DNA from: Welwitschia mirabilis
Lineage: Eukaryota; Gnetophyta; Gnetopsida; Welwitschiales
Direction: 5' to 3'
DNA: 22,548 nt
Assembly: GCA_051453625.1 (NCBI GenBank)
Contig: JBOZIK010000001.1
Location: 1,767,403-1,789,950 of the forward strand
Each line of letters starts with the position of its first letter. Within the stretch, counting starts at the first letter, position 1. The notes under the pieces were generated by a model. That model did no database searches. It had not been told where the DNA came from and saw only the letters and a list, made by a program, of their open reading frames with translations. The position numbers and the translations under genes were made by a program. Of this stretch, positions 1 to 8,475 are shown piece after piece.

Positions 1-323
1 CTTAGACCTTGTGGATGAAAGAAACCTTGAAGAACTATGGGATGAATATCATGGAAGTACCAATCCTTTGTAATAACTCAAGTGTAATTCAAATAGCTCA
101 CAACTCAGTCCAACGTAGTTGCACCATGCACATTGATATCAAGTACCATTTTATTTATGAATTAGTAGAAAAGGAAATAATATGTTTAGCGTATGTATGT
201 ACAGAATATCAATTGGCCGATATTTTTATGAAACCTTTATGTTCAGATTGTTTGTCAATCCTTTGCTATTTTTTGGGTATTAAGTCTGAAAAGGACTTAC
301 CTCATCCAAACTCATCTAAATAA
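1..323 (+). pseudogene. Ty1/copia pol fragment, C-terminal RNase H domain
   Basis: This is the end of a copia polyprotein; RNase H removes the RNA strand during reverse transcription. The 104-residue open stretch starting at 9 follows the family's C-terminal block: WMKETLKNYG, a CNNSSVIQIAHN segment, HIDIKYHFI, and LADIFMKPL near the end, stopping at 321-323. The family's CDN motif, whose Asp is a catalytic residue, reads CNN here (codon 72-74, explained by one G-to-A change), so activity would be lost. The reading frame continues leftward past an in-frame TAG at 3-5, where the family usually has Gln, so the ATG at 9 is not a real start. The fragment is cut by the window edge. The family assignment is very secure; function is not expected. 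Confidence 0.93.
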
Positions 324-862
324 TAAACTTTAGTGAGGGGATTCAAATCTTTACTTTTCATATATATTTAAATCTTGGTTGACATTCTTCCTAAGTAAGG
401 CAACCGCTTTTTTCTCAGATTTCATACTGTTAAATTTTTCCTTTATTGCATTAACCATACATTCAATTGAGGCAATTAGTTTAGTCCTAGTTTTTCATGT
501 AAAATCTTGTCGCAACTAGGTTGACTGAATAATTATTTTTATTCGATCTCTTTTAAGCGTTGTTCCCAGTCATATCAAGTTAACCTCACCTTTCATCTAG
601 GTTAATTGAGTTTTATTCATAGGATTGACTACTTAATTAGTTGGATCACCCACTCCCTTACTATTAGGTTTTTAAATTTTTACATGGGTCAACCGACCAT
701 TTGATCGGTTGCCCGCGTTTAAGGTGGTGCATCACGAATTTCTAAAATTGACCCGTCCTTTATCTTTTCTTATCTTTTTGGTTCCTCTTCTATCATTTTT
801 TGAGCTAATAGGGGATTCTATTCCACTTTTTCCATGTGCTTTCTCTCAGATCTAGGCTTAAA
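324..862 (+). other. Spacer between pol end and env-like ORF
   Basis: AT-rich internal sequence of the copia element with no open frame I can recognise. The only structure seen is a GC-richer hairpin at 686-714. A spacer or promoter-like segment between pol and a third ORF fits the env-like layout of Sirevirus elements, but no specific signal is evident. Confidence 0.5.
686..714. repeat. Inverted repeat (hairpin) in copia spacer
   Basis: CAACCGA at 690-696 pairs with TCGGTTG at 705-711 around an 8-base loop. GGG at 686-688 can extend the stem with CCC at 712-714 past one bulged T. It is a local GC-rich island in AT-rich DNA. The motif resembles the GGGCGACCGAC-type words in the LTR of the same element. 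Function unknown. Confidence 0.5.
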
Positions 863-2100
863 ATGGCATCTTCTCNNNNNNNNNNNNNNNNNNNNNNNNN
901 NNNNNNNNNNNNNNNNNNNNNNNNNNNNNNNNNNNNNNNNNNNNNNNNNNNNNNNNNNNNNNNNNNNNNNNNNNNGGCTTAAAATGACATCTTCTTCGCC
1001 AAGAAAGGGATATAGAAAAAGAAGAAAGGAAGCTGCTGTCAAACCTTCGAGTTATGTATTATCCAAGATGAGAATAGAATAGCTAAGGAATTTTGAAAAG
1101 CATTTTGAGACCTGTCCCATAGCTTTGGAGAAAACCTGTGAGACCATGCAATTTCTCAACCTGAGGGAGGTCTAGACTCTGTTAGAAGAACTCAACTAGG
1201 GTTANNNNNNNNNNNNNNNNNNNNNNNNNNNNNNNNNNNNNNNNNNNNNNNNNNNNNNNNNNNNNNNNNNNNNNNNNNNNNNNNNNNNNNNNNNNNNNNN
1301 NNNNGAAAAACTCAACTAGGGTTACTTTCTTCATGTTTATGGCATCTGCTATCCTTTGGTAACTAGGTTTTTCTATTCCAATGCTAGGTATGATGCTTCT
1401 CAATCCACCTTCATTACTATAGCCTTTGACCAAGAAATATGAATTACTATAGATCTCATAGGTTTCCTCACTAGCCTTCTAAAAGGGAATTGGATGAGTA
1501 CTAGTCCATGGCTGAGTCATTTAAAGAGAAGGATGTAGCCACTCACCATGTGTGTGGCACACACATCACTTGGAAGAAGACCGTTAAAGCTTGCTAGCTT
1601 CTTTCAAGATTTCATCTTTTGCATCTAATTATGTCCTACAACTTCCTTTCAGTTGTTGGGCATAAAGATGAGCTCTCAAACTATTGGGTATTTCTCCTTT
1701 ATGCGCTGAACCAAAGAAGAAACATAGATGCTCCTAGCATAATGATCAAACATATGGCTAACCAGCTTTAGCTGCATAAATAGTATTCTTTGCACTATCC
1801 TTTCCTTATTACTTGGATTTATCGTCACTTCAACATTCCTCATCTCACCAGGTAGAAGATCCAAAAGCTAATGGACCTATCGATCATGCCATGTTGTCCA
1901 GGATGCACATTTTTGAGGAAATAGCTGCTCCTTCTCGGCCTAAGGTTAAGGCCTCCCAGACCCCAGAGATCCTTCATCTTCTACATTGGATTGATTCATG
2001 GACTTATCACATTAAGGAGGCACTGATTACAAGTGGTGCTCTAGTTACTGATACCTCTTAGAGTGAGGGTGCTCAGACTTCTAAATCCTTTGAGTTTGAT
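863..2100 (+). pseudogene. Env-like / putative plant transposon protein ORF of the copia element
   Basis: A decayed third ORF lies downstream of pol on the same strand. It begins MASSS/MTSSSPRKG at 863 or 984 (the two sides of a gap repeat the start), followed by a basic RKRRK stretch. The segment from 1320 (YPLVTRFFYSNA, then an IDLIGFL-like stretch) and the segment from 1631 (GHKDELSNYWVFLLYAL, IMIKHMA, then WIYRHFNIP at about 1810-1840) follow in order the conserved blocks of the plant 'putative plant transposon protein' domain (Pfam Transposase_32 type) often found as an env-like ORF in Sirevirus elements. Breaks include TAG at 1080, 1173, 1197, 1317, 1769 and 1781, TGA at 1440, a frameshift between about 1530 and 1630, and another near 1850. 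Gaps lie at 876-975 and 1205-1304. The tail from 1853 to 2100 has no family I recognise. Function of this ORF family is unproven. Confidence 0.7.
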
Positions 2101-2165
2101 TAAGTCTAGTTGTGTGTCTTTGTGTCTTCTAATTTGTAGATATTCTCCCTGTACTTGATTTCATC

Positions 2166-2423
2166 AAAAAGGAGGAGAAGAATTTATACTTTTTCTTCAG
2201 TTCTTTTTGTCACCTCTTTATATTGCAAATTGACAAAATGTAACTTTTACCATGTACTAAAACTTTTGAGTAATACAATGATAATTATGTTTTGCACAAA
2301 TTTCTTTTGATCTTTTCTAAATACAAAACTCATTTAAATTTAATTTCTTCAAAGATAAATGAGTTAGGAGGAGAATTCATATGTCAAATTATTATTTTTC
2401 CTTAATTAATGATAAAGGGAGAG
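2166..2423 (+). promoter_or_regulatory. Multiple polypurine tracts before LTR copy 1
   Basis: Three purine runs lead up to the LTR: 2166-2182 (AAAAAGGAGGAGAAGAA), 2366-2375 (AGGAGGAGAA) and 2414-2423 (AAAGGGAGAG). The last sits two bases before the LTR start and is the natural candidate for priming plus-strand DNA synthesis. Repeated polypurine tracts upstream of the 3' LTR are a known signature of Sirevirus elements. The same three are repeated before LTR copy 2. Confidence 0.75.
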
Positions 2424-2577
2424 TTTGTTAAGAACCCATTATTATTGATTAATTTAACGAGTTTTTGTAGTTATTCTTTTGTGCAGGTATTTCCCAGAGC
2501 GATCGACTATCAAGCGATTACACATTTAACACCGGGCAATGAAATTAATACAACATAAAGAAGACTGGTTTAAACAT

Positions 2578-2778
2578 GGGCGACCACTATCCATACATGG
2601 GTAACCACATCACACGTAGTGAGATTCAATCTGATAGCAGGACGGGTGACCGATAATATTCATACAGGCAACTGCATCACACGAAGTAAGATTCTATCTG
2701 GTAGCAGGATGGGCGACCAACTATATTACGACTGGTAACTGCATGACAATCGGTAGAACCTGAATCTAGTGATTGCAA
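2578..2778 (+). repeat. Three tandem ~67-bp units inside LTR copy 1
   Basis: Units at 2578-2643, 2644-2710 and 2711-2778 each start with GGGCGACC or GGGTGACC. The first two share a middle like ATTCATACAGG, then CATCACACG and an end like CTGATAGCAGGA; the third is more diverged. A fourth GTCGACCG start follows at 2779. The repeats are in the part of the LTR upstream of the TATA box, so they may be enhancer-like, which is inference. Confidence 0.75.
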
Positions 2779-3077
2779 GGTCGACCGAATAATATGATAA
2801 TAGGCGACCTAGTTAAGGACGACTGCTTATTGACATAAGGGCCACCTAATATACACCTACTCTGTACTAAGTGTCTATAATAAACAAGGGTGATTAAATG
2901 ATAGGAATAAGGGTGACTGCATGAATAGGCAATAGGGTCTCACGTAAGATTGACCGTATGAAGGAAAAATGTAACCATTATGAATATAATAGTTTATTAG
3001 AAAGAATGCAATGGTTCATTAAAAAGCGCAATGGTTCACTTCTTCCTGTGGAAATGATTACTTTGTATATCTTTTAC

Positions 3078-3086
3078 TATAAAAAA
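3078..3086 (+). promoter_or_regulatory. TATA-like box in LTR copy 1
   Basis: TATAAAAAA lies about 455 bases before the LTR end, in the position matching TATAAAAG in LTR copy 4 (6364-6371). Transcription of the element would start about 30 bases downstream. Weak by itself but supported by the alignment. Confidence 0.55.
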
Positions 3087-3542
3087 TCTTCTCTAATCAA
3101 TACAGGATAACAACTAATTGTAAAATCTAAGATTTAAAAAGAAGAACTATTATACTCTCTTGATATTGTATCTGAACAATCTTCAAGTTCAGATTTCTGT
3201 TTACTTCTATCATTGTACCTAATTTATGGAGATATTGCTGTACCTTAGAAAAGATATCTGTGCATCTTTCTTTCTTCTATTTATTCATGATTAAGGATAA
3301 GCCTTAAAATCCTTTGTGGTTGTGAAAAGTTATTTAGTGAGCCTATAAACAATTACTGGAAGCTAATATATGCCAGCAAGAATAAGAAGTCTAGCAAGCT
3401 GAAGGGTGATGTCTATCCACCATTAAATATCTTGTTTTTGTATTGCTTTTATACTTGTCTTATTTGCAAGTTATGAAGAACAAGGAAATTGGTTTTAAAA
3501 GATCTATTCATCCTCCTCTAGGGTTAATCCTCTACTTTCAAT

Positions 3543-3554
3543 TGGTATCAGAGC
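3543..3554 (+). other. Primer binding site, tRNA-Met type
   Basis: TGGTATCAGAGC follows the LTR end by two bases and is the standard plant copia primer site complementary to the 3' end of initiator tRNA-Met. It fixes the end of LTR copy 1 and shows that a 5' internal region follows. Confidence 0.95.
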
Positions 3555-3605
3555 AAGGTTATGCAATAGATCTTAATAGATTTTTACTCCACTCATCCCT
3601 AGAAA

Positions 3606-4010
3606 ATGGGTTAATCCACTGAAGGAAATTCTATCACAAGACCTCCCTTCTTTGATAGAATAAATTATGATTATTGAAAAGCAAATATGAGAGTCTTTGT
3701 CCAATCCATTAACCTTGAAATATAGGAGTCTATTACTAATGGGTGTTATCCTCCTACTGTGCAGGATCCAGTAACCAAGTTGACAACTCCAAAGAGCAAG
3801 GACAAATGGATACCTGATGAGAAACTAGCTACAACTTGCAACTTCAAATGCCTAAATGCTATCTTCTATGCTTTAGGTCTAGAAGATTTTAAAAGAGTTG
3901 TGAACTGAACCACTACCAAAGAAGCATGGAACATTTTGAAAACTTCCCATGAAGGATTCAATCTAATAAAGCAGGCTAAGCTTCAAATGTTAATCACCCA
4001 GTTTGAAGAT
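3606..4010 (+). pseudogene. Copia gag N-terminal fragment (UBN2/DUF4219-like)
   Basis: Gag packages the element RNA. One continuous frame of 135 codons runs from the ATG at 3606, 52 bases after the PBS, to the gap. Visible family landmarks are RPPFFD (the usual RPP-Y/L-FDG-NY block), LNAIFYALG, EAWNILKTSHEG and KLQMLITQFED at the end, as in Sirevirus gag. Four in-frame stops break it: TAA 3612, TGA 3675, TAG 3723 and TGA 3906. The stops at 3675 and 3723 are where the family has Trp, explained by single G-to-A changes. The frame is otherwise kept, so decay is mainly by substitution. The rest of gag and pol falls in or beyond the gap. Confidence 0.9.
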
Positions 4011-4110
4011 NNNNNNNNNNNNNNNNNNNNNNNNNNNNNNNNNNNNNNNNNNNNNNNNNNNNNNNNNNNNNNNNNNNNNNNNNNNNNNNNNNNNNNNNNN
4101 NNNNNNNNNN
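4011..4110. other. Assembly gap inside the copia internal region (100 N)
   Basis: A run of 100 N of probably unknown true size. The left side is gag and the right side is the 3' end of the internal region, so protease, integrase, reverse transcriptase, RNase H and most of the env-like ORF are either missing or deleted. Unlike the other 100-N gaps, its flanks do not repeat each other. Confidence 0.9.
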
Positions 4111-4470
4111 AGGGTACTCAGACTTCTAAATCCTTTGAGTTCGATTGAGTCTAGTTGTGTGTCTTTGTTTCTTCTAGTCTGTAGATATTCTCCCTGTACT
4201 TGATTTCATCAAAAAGGGGGAGAAGAATTTATACTTTTTTTTCACTTCTTTTTATCACCTCTTTGTATTGCAAATTGACAAAATGTAACTTTTACCATGT
4301 ACTGAAACTTTTGAGTAATACAAAGATAATTATGTTTTGTGTAAATTTCTTTTAATATTTTCTAAACACAAAACTCATTTAAATTTAATTTCTTCAAAGA
4401 TAAATGAGTTAGGAGGAGAATCCATATGTCAAATTATTATTTTTTCTTAATCAATGATAAAGGGAGAGTT
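4111..4470 (+). repeat. Second copy of copia 3' internal end with polypurine tracts
   Basis: It matches 2066-2425 almost base for base, with about 20 differences in 360 by eye. It includes the last codons of the env-like ORF frame and purine tracts at 4211-4227, 4411-4420 and 4459-4468. It ends directly at the TG of LTR copy 2. Confidence 0.88.
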
Positions 4471-4796
4471 TGTTAAGTACCCATTATCATTGATTAATTT
4501 AACGAGTTTTTGTAGTTATTCCTTTGTGCAGGTATTTCCTAGCACTGGGTAATCGACTTAAAATATAAGGTGACTGACTATTAAAGAACTGTGACACTAC
4601 TTCAGGATCAGGTGACTGCACACATGAAACCACACAACTGAAATGATATAGCATAAAGAAGATTGGTTCAAACATGGACGACTGATCATATTTATATGGG
4701 CGACCACATCACACGCAGTAAAACCTAACCTAATAGAAGGATGGATGACCGACTAAATTCCTATAGGCGACTGTAGCATACATAGTAAAATCCAAC
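4471..4796 (+). repeat. Copia LTR, copy 2 (5' part, cut by gap)
   Basis: It starts TGTTAAGTACCC after the polypurine tract and runs into the gap at 4797-4896. From 4495 it is repeated at 4897 on the other side of the gap with a few percent differences. It carries an insertion relative to copy 1 between about 4550 and 4630. It is probably the same LTR as copy 3, shown twice. Confidence 0.85.
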
Positions 4797-4896
4797 NNNN
4801 NNNNNNNNNNNNNNNNNNNNNNNNNNNNNNNNNNNNNNNNNNNNNNNNNNNNNNNNNNNNNNNNNNNNNNNNNNNNNNNNNNNNNNNNNNNNNNNN

Positions 4897-6077
4897 TAAT
4901 TTAACGAGTTTTTGTAGTTATTCTTTTGTGAAGGTATTTCCCAGCACTGGGTGACCGACTTAAAATATAAGGTGACTAACTGTTAAAGAACTGTGACACT
5001 ACTTCAGGATCAGGTGACAGCACACATGAAACCAGACGACTGAAATAATATAGCATAAAGAAGATTGGTTCAAACATGGACGACTGACCATATTCATACA
5101 GGCGACCACATTGCATGCAGTAAAACCTAACCTAATAGAAGGACGGGTGACCAACCAGATTCCTACAGGTGACTGCAGCATACATAGTAAAATCCAACCT
5201 GATAGCATGATAGGTAACCGACTAGATTCATACATGTGACCGCAACTCAGGTAGTGAGAATCTATCTGATAGCAGTATGGGTGACTAACAATTTCCCAAT
5301 GGGTGACCACACAATAATCAATTGAACCTGATTCTGGTAAATGTAGGGTCAACTGAATAAACATNNNNNNNNNNNNNNNNNNNNNNNNNNNNNCTGTACT
5401 GAGAAATCTGCAATAAGAAAGAGTGACTGAACATTAGAATAAGGGCGACCGCAGATGTAGATGACCAAAGTCTTATCTAAGGTTAACCGTATGACAGAAA
5501 AATGTAACTGTTATGAATACAACAATTCATTAGAAAAAGCATAATCGTACCTTAAATACCACAACGGTTTATTTCTTCCTGTGAAAATGGCTACCTTATA
5601 TGTCTTAAGTTAAAAGCTCTTCTCTAATCAATAGAGGACATACACTGACTTGTAAAATCTAAGATTGATAAGAACTATTATACTTTCTTGTAGTACATCT
5701 GAACAATCATCAAGTTCAGATTTCTGTTGTACTTGTATCTTTGTATCTTCTTGAGAAGAAGAGATTACTATACCTTAAAAAAGACATCTATGCATTAGTA
5801 CATCCTTCTTTCTATCATTCATTCATGATTGTGAATAAGACTTAAAATCCTCATTGATTGTGAAAGGTTATTTGGTGAGCCTGAAAACCATTCTTATGAG
5901 CAAATTTATGCCAGCTAGAATGAGGATTCTACAAAGCTGAAGGGTGATTTCTATCAATCATTAAATACCTTATTTTTGTTTTCCTTTATATTTATCTTAT
6001 TTGCAGGTCATGAAAAACAAGGAAATAGGTTTTAAAATACCTATTCATCCCCCTCTAGGGTCGATCCTCGACTATCA
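4897..6077 (+). repeat. Copia LTR, copy 3 (lacks the first ~24 bp)
   Basis: It begins inside the LTR at TAATTTAACGAG and ends ...CTATCA at 6077, followed by ATTACTAA before a gap. A 29-N gap at 5365-5393 sits where copy 1 has about 75 bases. The TATA region reads AAGTTAAAAG at about 5620, one base short of the AAGTATAAAAG of copy 4. It carries four ~67-bp repeat units (5078-5346), against three in copy 1. Confidence 0.85.
5078..5346 (+). repeat. Four tandem ~67-bp units inside LTR copy 3
   Basis: Units start at 5078, 5145, 5211 and 5279, with lengths of 66 to 68 bases. Each opens with a GGGTGACC-like word, has a second GGCGACC-like word about 27 bases on, and units 1-3 end with a GATAGCA-like stretch. 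Unit 4 aligns with the last unit of copy 1. Confidence 0.75.
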
Positions 6078-6185
6078 ATTACTAANNNNNNNNNNNNNNN
6101 NNNNNNNNNNNNNNNNNNNNNNNNNNNNNNNNNNNNNNNNNNNNNNNNNNNNNNNNNNNNNNNNNNNNNNNNNNNNNNNNNNNNN

Positions 6186-6829
6186 CACTAGTAGAAGGGC
6201 AATCGCAGATGTAGGTGACCAAAGTCTTATGTAAGGTTGACCGTATGACAGAAAAATGTAACTATTATGAATACAACAGTTCATTAGAAAAAGCGTAATG
6301 GTACCTTAAATACCACAACAGTTTATTTCTTCCTGTGAAAATGGCTACCTTATATGTCTTAAGTATAAAAGCTCTCCTCTAATCAATAGAGAACATACAC
6401 TGACTTGTAAAATCTAAGATTGATAAGAACTATTATACTTTCTTGTAGTACATCTGACCAATTATCAAGTTTAGATTTCTGTTGTACTTGTATCTTTGTA
6501 CCTTCNNNNNNNNNNATTACTATACCTTAAAAAAGACATCTGTGCATTAGTGCATCCTTCTTTCTATCATTCATTCATGATTATGAATAAGCCTTAAAAT
6601 CCTCATTGATTGTAAAAGATTATTTGGTAAGCCTGAAAACCATTCTTATGAGCAAATATATGCCAGCTAGAATGAGGATTCTACAAAGCTGAAGGGTGAT
6701 TTCAATCAATCATTAAATACCTTATTTTTATTTTTCTTTATATTTATCTTTTTTGCAGGTCATGAAAAACAAGGAAATAGGTTTTAAAAGACCTATTCAC
6801 CCCCCTCTAGGGTCAATCCTCGACTATCA
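6186..6829 (+). repeat. Copia LTR, copy 4 (3' part)
   Basis: It matches the 3' half of copy 3 (from about 5440) and ends ...CTATCA at 6829, followed by ATCACTAAATTT. Both copies 3 and 4 are followed by the same AT(T/C)ACTAA, so they are likely the same terminus shown twice. No PBS follows, so this is the outer 3' LTR. It carries an intact TATAAAAG at 6364-6371 and a 10-N run at 6506-6515. Confidence 0.85.
6364..6371 (+). promoter_or_regulatory. TATA box in LTR copy 4
   Basis: TATAAAAG followed by CTCTCCTCTAATCAATAGAG is a good core promoter shape. It aligns with TATAAAAAA in copy 1. If active, it could drive transcription rightward into 6830 and beyond; there is no sign that it does. Confidence 0.55.
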
Positions 6830-8267
6830 ATCACTAAATTTATCACATCTGTTATTTTGGTTATAAAGTAACAACACTATAAAATGGCATTAAAATGTGC
6901 ATATAGAATTGCTGATAAAGTCCAACCATATTTAGATAAGAGGTTTGATAATAAATTCATAAATTAACTTTCTAGAGTTAAAGAAATTAATGATAAATAC
7001 TACAAATGTAAGTGTCATGCATAAATATTCCTTGATACAAATGTGTACATAGTCATAACCAATGATTAGATTACCATCATGTTTAAGTAATATAACAACA
7101 CAATTATAGACATTAATAAGTAATATTATACTTACCAATGAAGAGGCCTAAAGGCTATCCTAATAGAACATGAAACAAATCATAATTTTAGTAAAAGATA
7201 AATCCAAAGAAATAATCATGATAAAAGATGCAAAAAGTTGCATTTAAATAAAGATAACAAGGAATAGGAAATCTAAGAAGAAGGTTCTAATAGAGAATAC
7301 AAGAATATTAAATTATGATTTTTAAGATACAGAAGAAATAGTTTAGTAACAATAAAGTATAAAATTTAAGAATACTAGTTATAAATTTCTTTCATAACAT
7401 GATGACAATAATAAGTAATAAACTGATATTATACAGAATGATATATTGTATGAAATAGGTATACTAGAAGAAATTTTAGTGTAATTAAATGATAAAAATT
7501 GATAAATTAGAAAGAAAGTTTACTATCACTTCAGTATGAGTGAATAACATATCATTATTTTCTTATTAAGATGCATAAGTTATATAAGTTTTAAAAGAAG
7601 CATTTTAACATGAATGATTGGAACATGTTTTATTAAACAGAATAGAAAAGCTTAAGGATTAGAGGATGTGAAAGTAAAGAAATTTAAAAATAAGATTTAT
7701 ATTTTAAGTAAGAGATTTAAAAAACCATTTAAAAATAGCTTTTAGAAGTTAAAAGAAAGTTAGAACATGTATACTTTGGCATATATGGACATGTGTCATT
7801 TGAAAAAACAATAGGTAGTTATGTCTTTAATTTTATTAATGATTGTAAAAATAAGATGTAGATTAAATTATTTTAATACTAGTACATTAATTTTAGACTT
7901 TTAAAATTTAAGTACCATTTAATTAGCTAGTGGAAACATTATCTAAATTTTAAACCAAAATGTTGGTATTATTTTAGAGGAGGATAAAATTACAATAAAT
8001 GGTAAATCAATTCATTCTAGTAGCTAGTTTTAATTAAATTTATCCAAAAGGATTAAAAATATAATCGTTTAACATGATAAGTCATGATAGATTTTGAAGT
8101 AAATAGTAATTCCCTTTGAATAAACTTAACAAAGNNNNNNNNNNNNNNNNNNNNNNNNNNNNNNNNNNNNNNNNNNNNNNNNNNNNNNNNNNNNNNNNNN
8201 NNNNNNNNNNNNNNNNNNNNNNNNNNNNNNNNNNAATAGTAATTCCCTTAAAATAAACTTAACAAAG
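6830..8267. other. AT-rich non-coding stretch
   Basis: Flanks the copia element on its right and the LINE on its left. Plus-strand A outnumbers T over much of it. No reading frame on either strand resembles a known protein, and no terminal repeats were seen. A 100-N gap at 8135-8234 is flanked by a 33-base repeat (8102-8134 and 8235-8267). Confidence 0.6.
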
Positions 8268-8475
8268 AGAGAGCTTAAGTGGCTAAGGAGTAAAGGAGAT
8301 TGGTAGGATTCTAAAAGCACTAGGACAACAAGGGCGGTTTCGAGTCTAGAGAGCTACAACACATAAAGAAGGCAATATCATCACCTTACAGTCGATTAAC
8401 AAGTTAGTCATAGTTTTATTTCTTTTATCAGAGTTATTTTATAGCAAGATTTAAAGTAGAACTCTTACCCTTGAA
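8268..8475 (+). other. Probable LINE 5' UTR
   Basis: The sequence between the AT-rich flank and the first ORF1 ATG is less AT-rich than its left neighbour. It includes GGGCGGTTTCGAGTCTAGAG at about 8331-8350. LINE 5' UTRs carry an internal promoter, so this is the expected place for it, but no specific motif was recognised. Confidence 0.4.

Larger units (their letters stand above)
2426..3540 (+). repeat. Copia LTR, copy 1 (complete, 1115 bp)
   Basis: It begins TGTTAAGAACCC directly after a polypurine tract and ends ...CTTTCA two bases before a perfect tRNA-Met-type PBS, so both ends are well placed (TG...CA). Its left neighbour is a 3' internal end and its right neighbour is a 5' internal start, so it is shared by two internal regions. 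It contains a ~67-bp tandem repeat (2578-2778) and a TATA-like box (3078-3086). Compared with LTR copies 2 and 3 it lacks about 55 bases near 2515-2555 and one tandem repeat unit. Confidence 0.88.
1..6829 (+). mobile_element. Composite of Ty1/copia (Sirevirus-like) retrotransposon copies, degenerate
   Basis: In order there are: a pol RNase H end, an env-like pseudogene, several polypurine tracts, an LTR, a tRNA-Met-type PBS, a gag pseudogene, a gap, a second 3' internal end, and partial LTRs. The gag type (UBN2/DUF4219-like), an extra ORF after pol, repeated polypurine tracts and a TGGTATCAGAGC primer site are known features of the Sirevirus (SIRE/Maximus) branch of copia; the assignment is an inference from that combination. 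Two copies of the 3' internal end (2066-2425 and 4111-4470) differ at about 6% of sites by eye. The 5' end lies outside the window. Integrase and most of reverse transcriptase are not seen; they would lie to the left or inside the gap at 4011-4110. Confidence 0.85.

Noticed and set aside
2578-5346. Tandem ~67-bp repeats considered as a CRISPR-like or satellite array
   Set aside because: Units are contiguous with no unique spacers, number only three or four, and lie wholly inside an LTR of a plant retrotransposon.
4999-5364. 121-codon minus-strand open frame
   Set aside because: It lies antisense within copia LTR copy 3 and over its tandem repeats; no protein family resemblance and no counterpart in LTR copy 1.
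6932-7138. 68-codon minus-strand hydrophobic open frame
   Set aside because: AT-rich composition gives Ile/Leu/Tyr-rich strings; no start context, domain or neighbour supports a gene.
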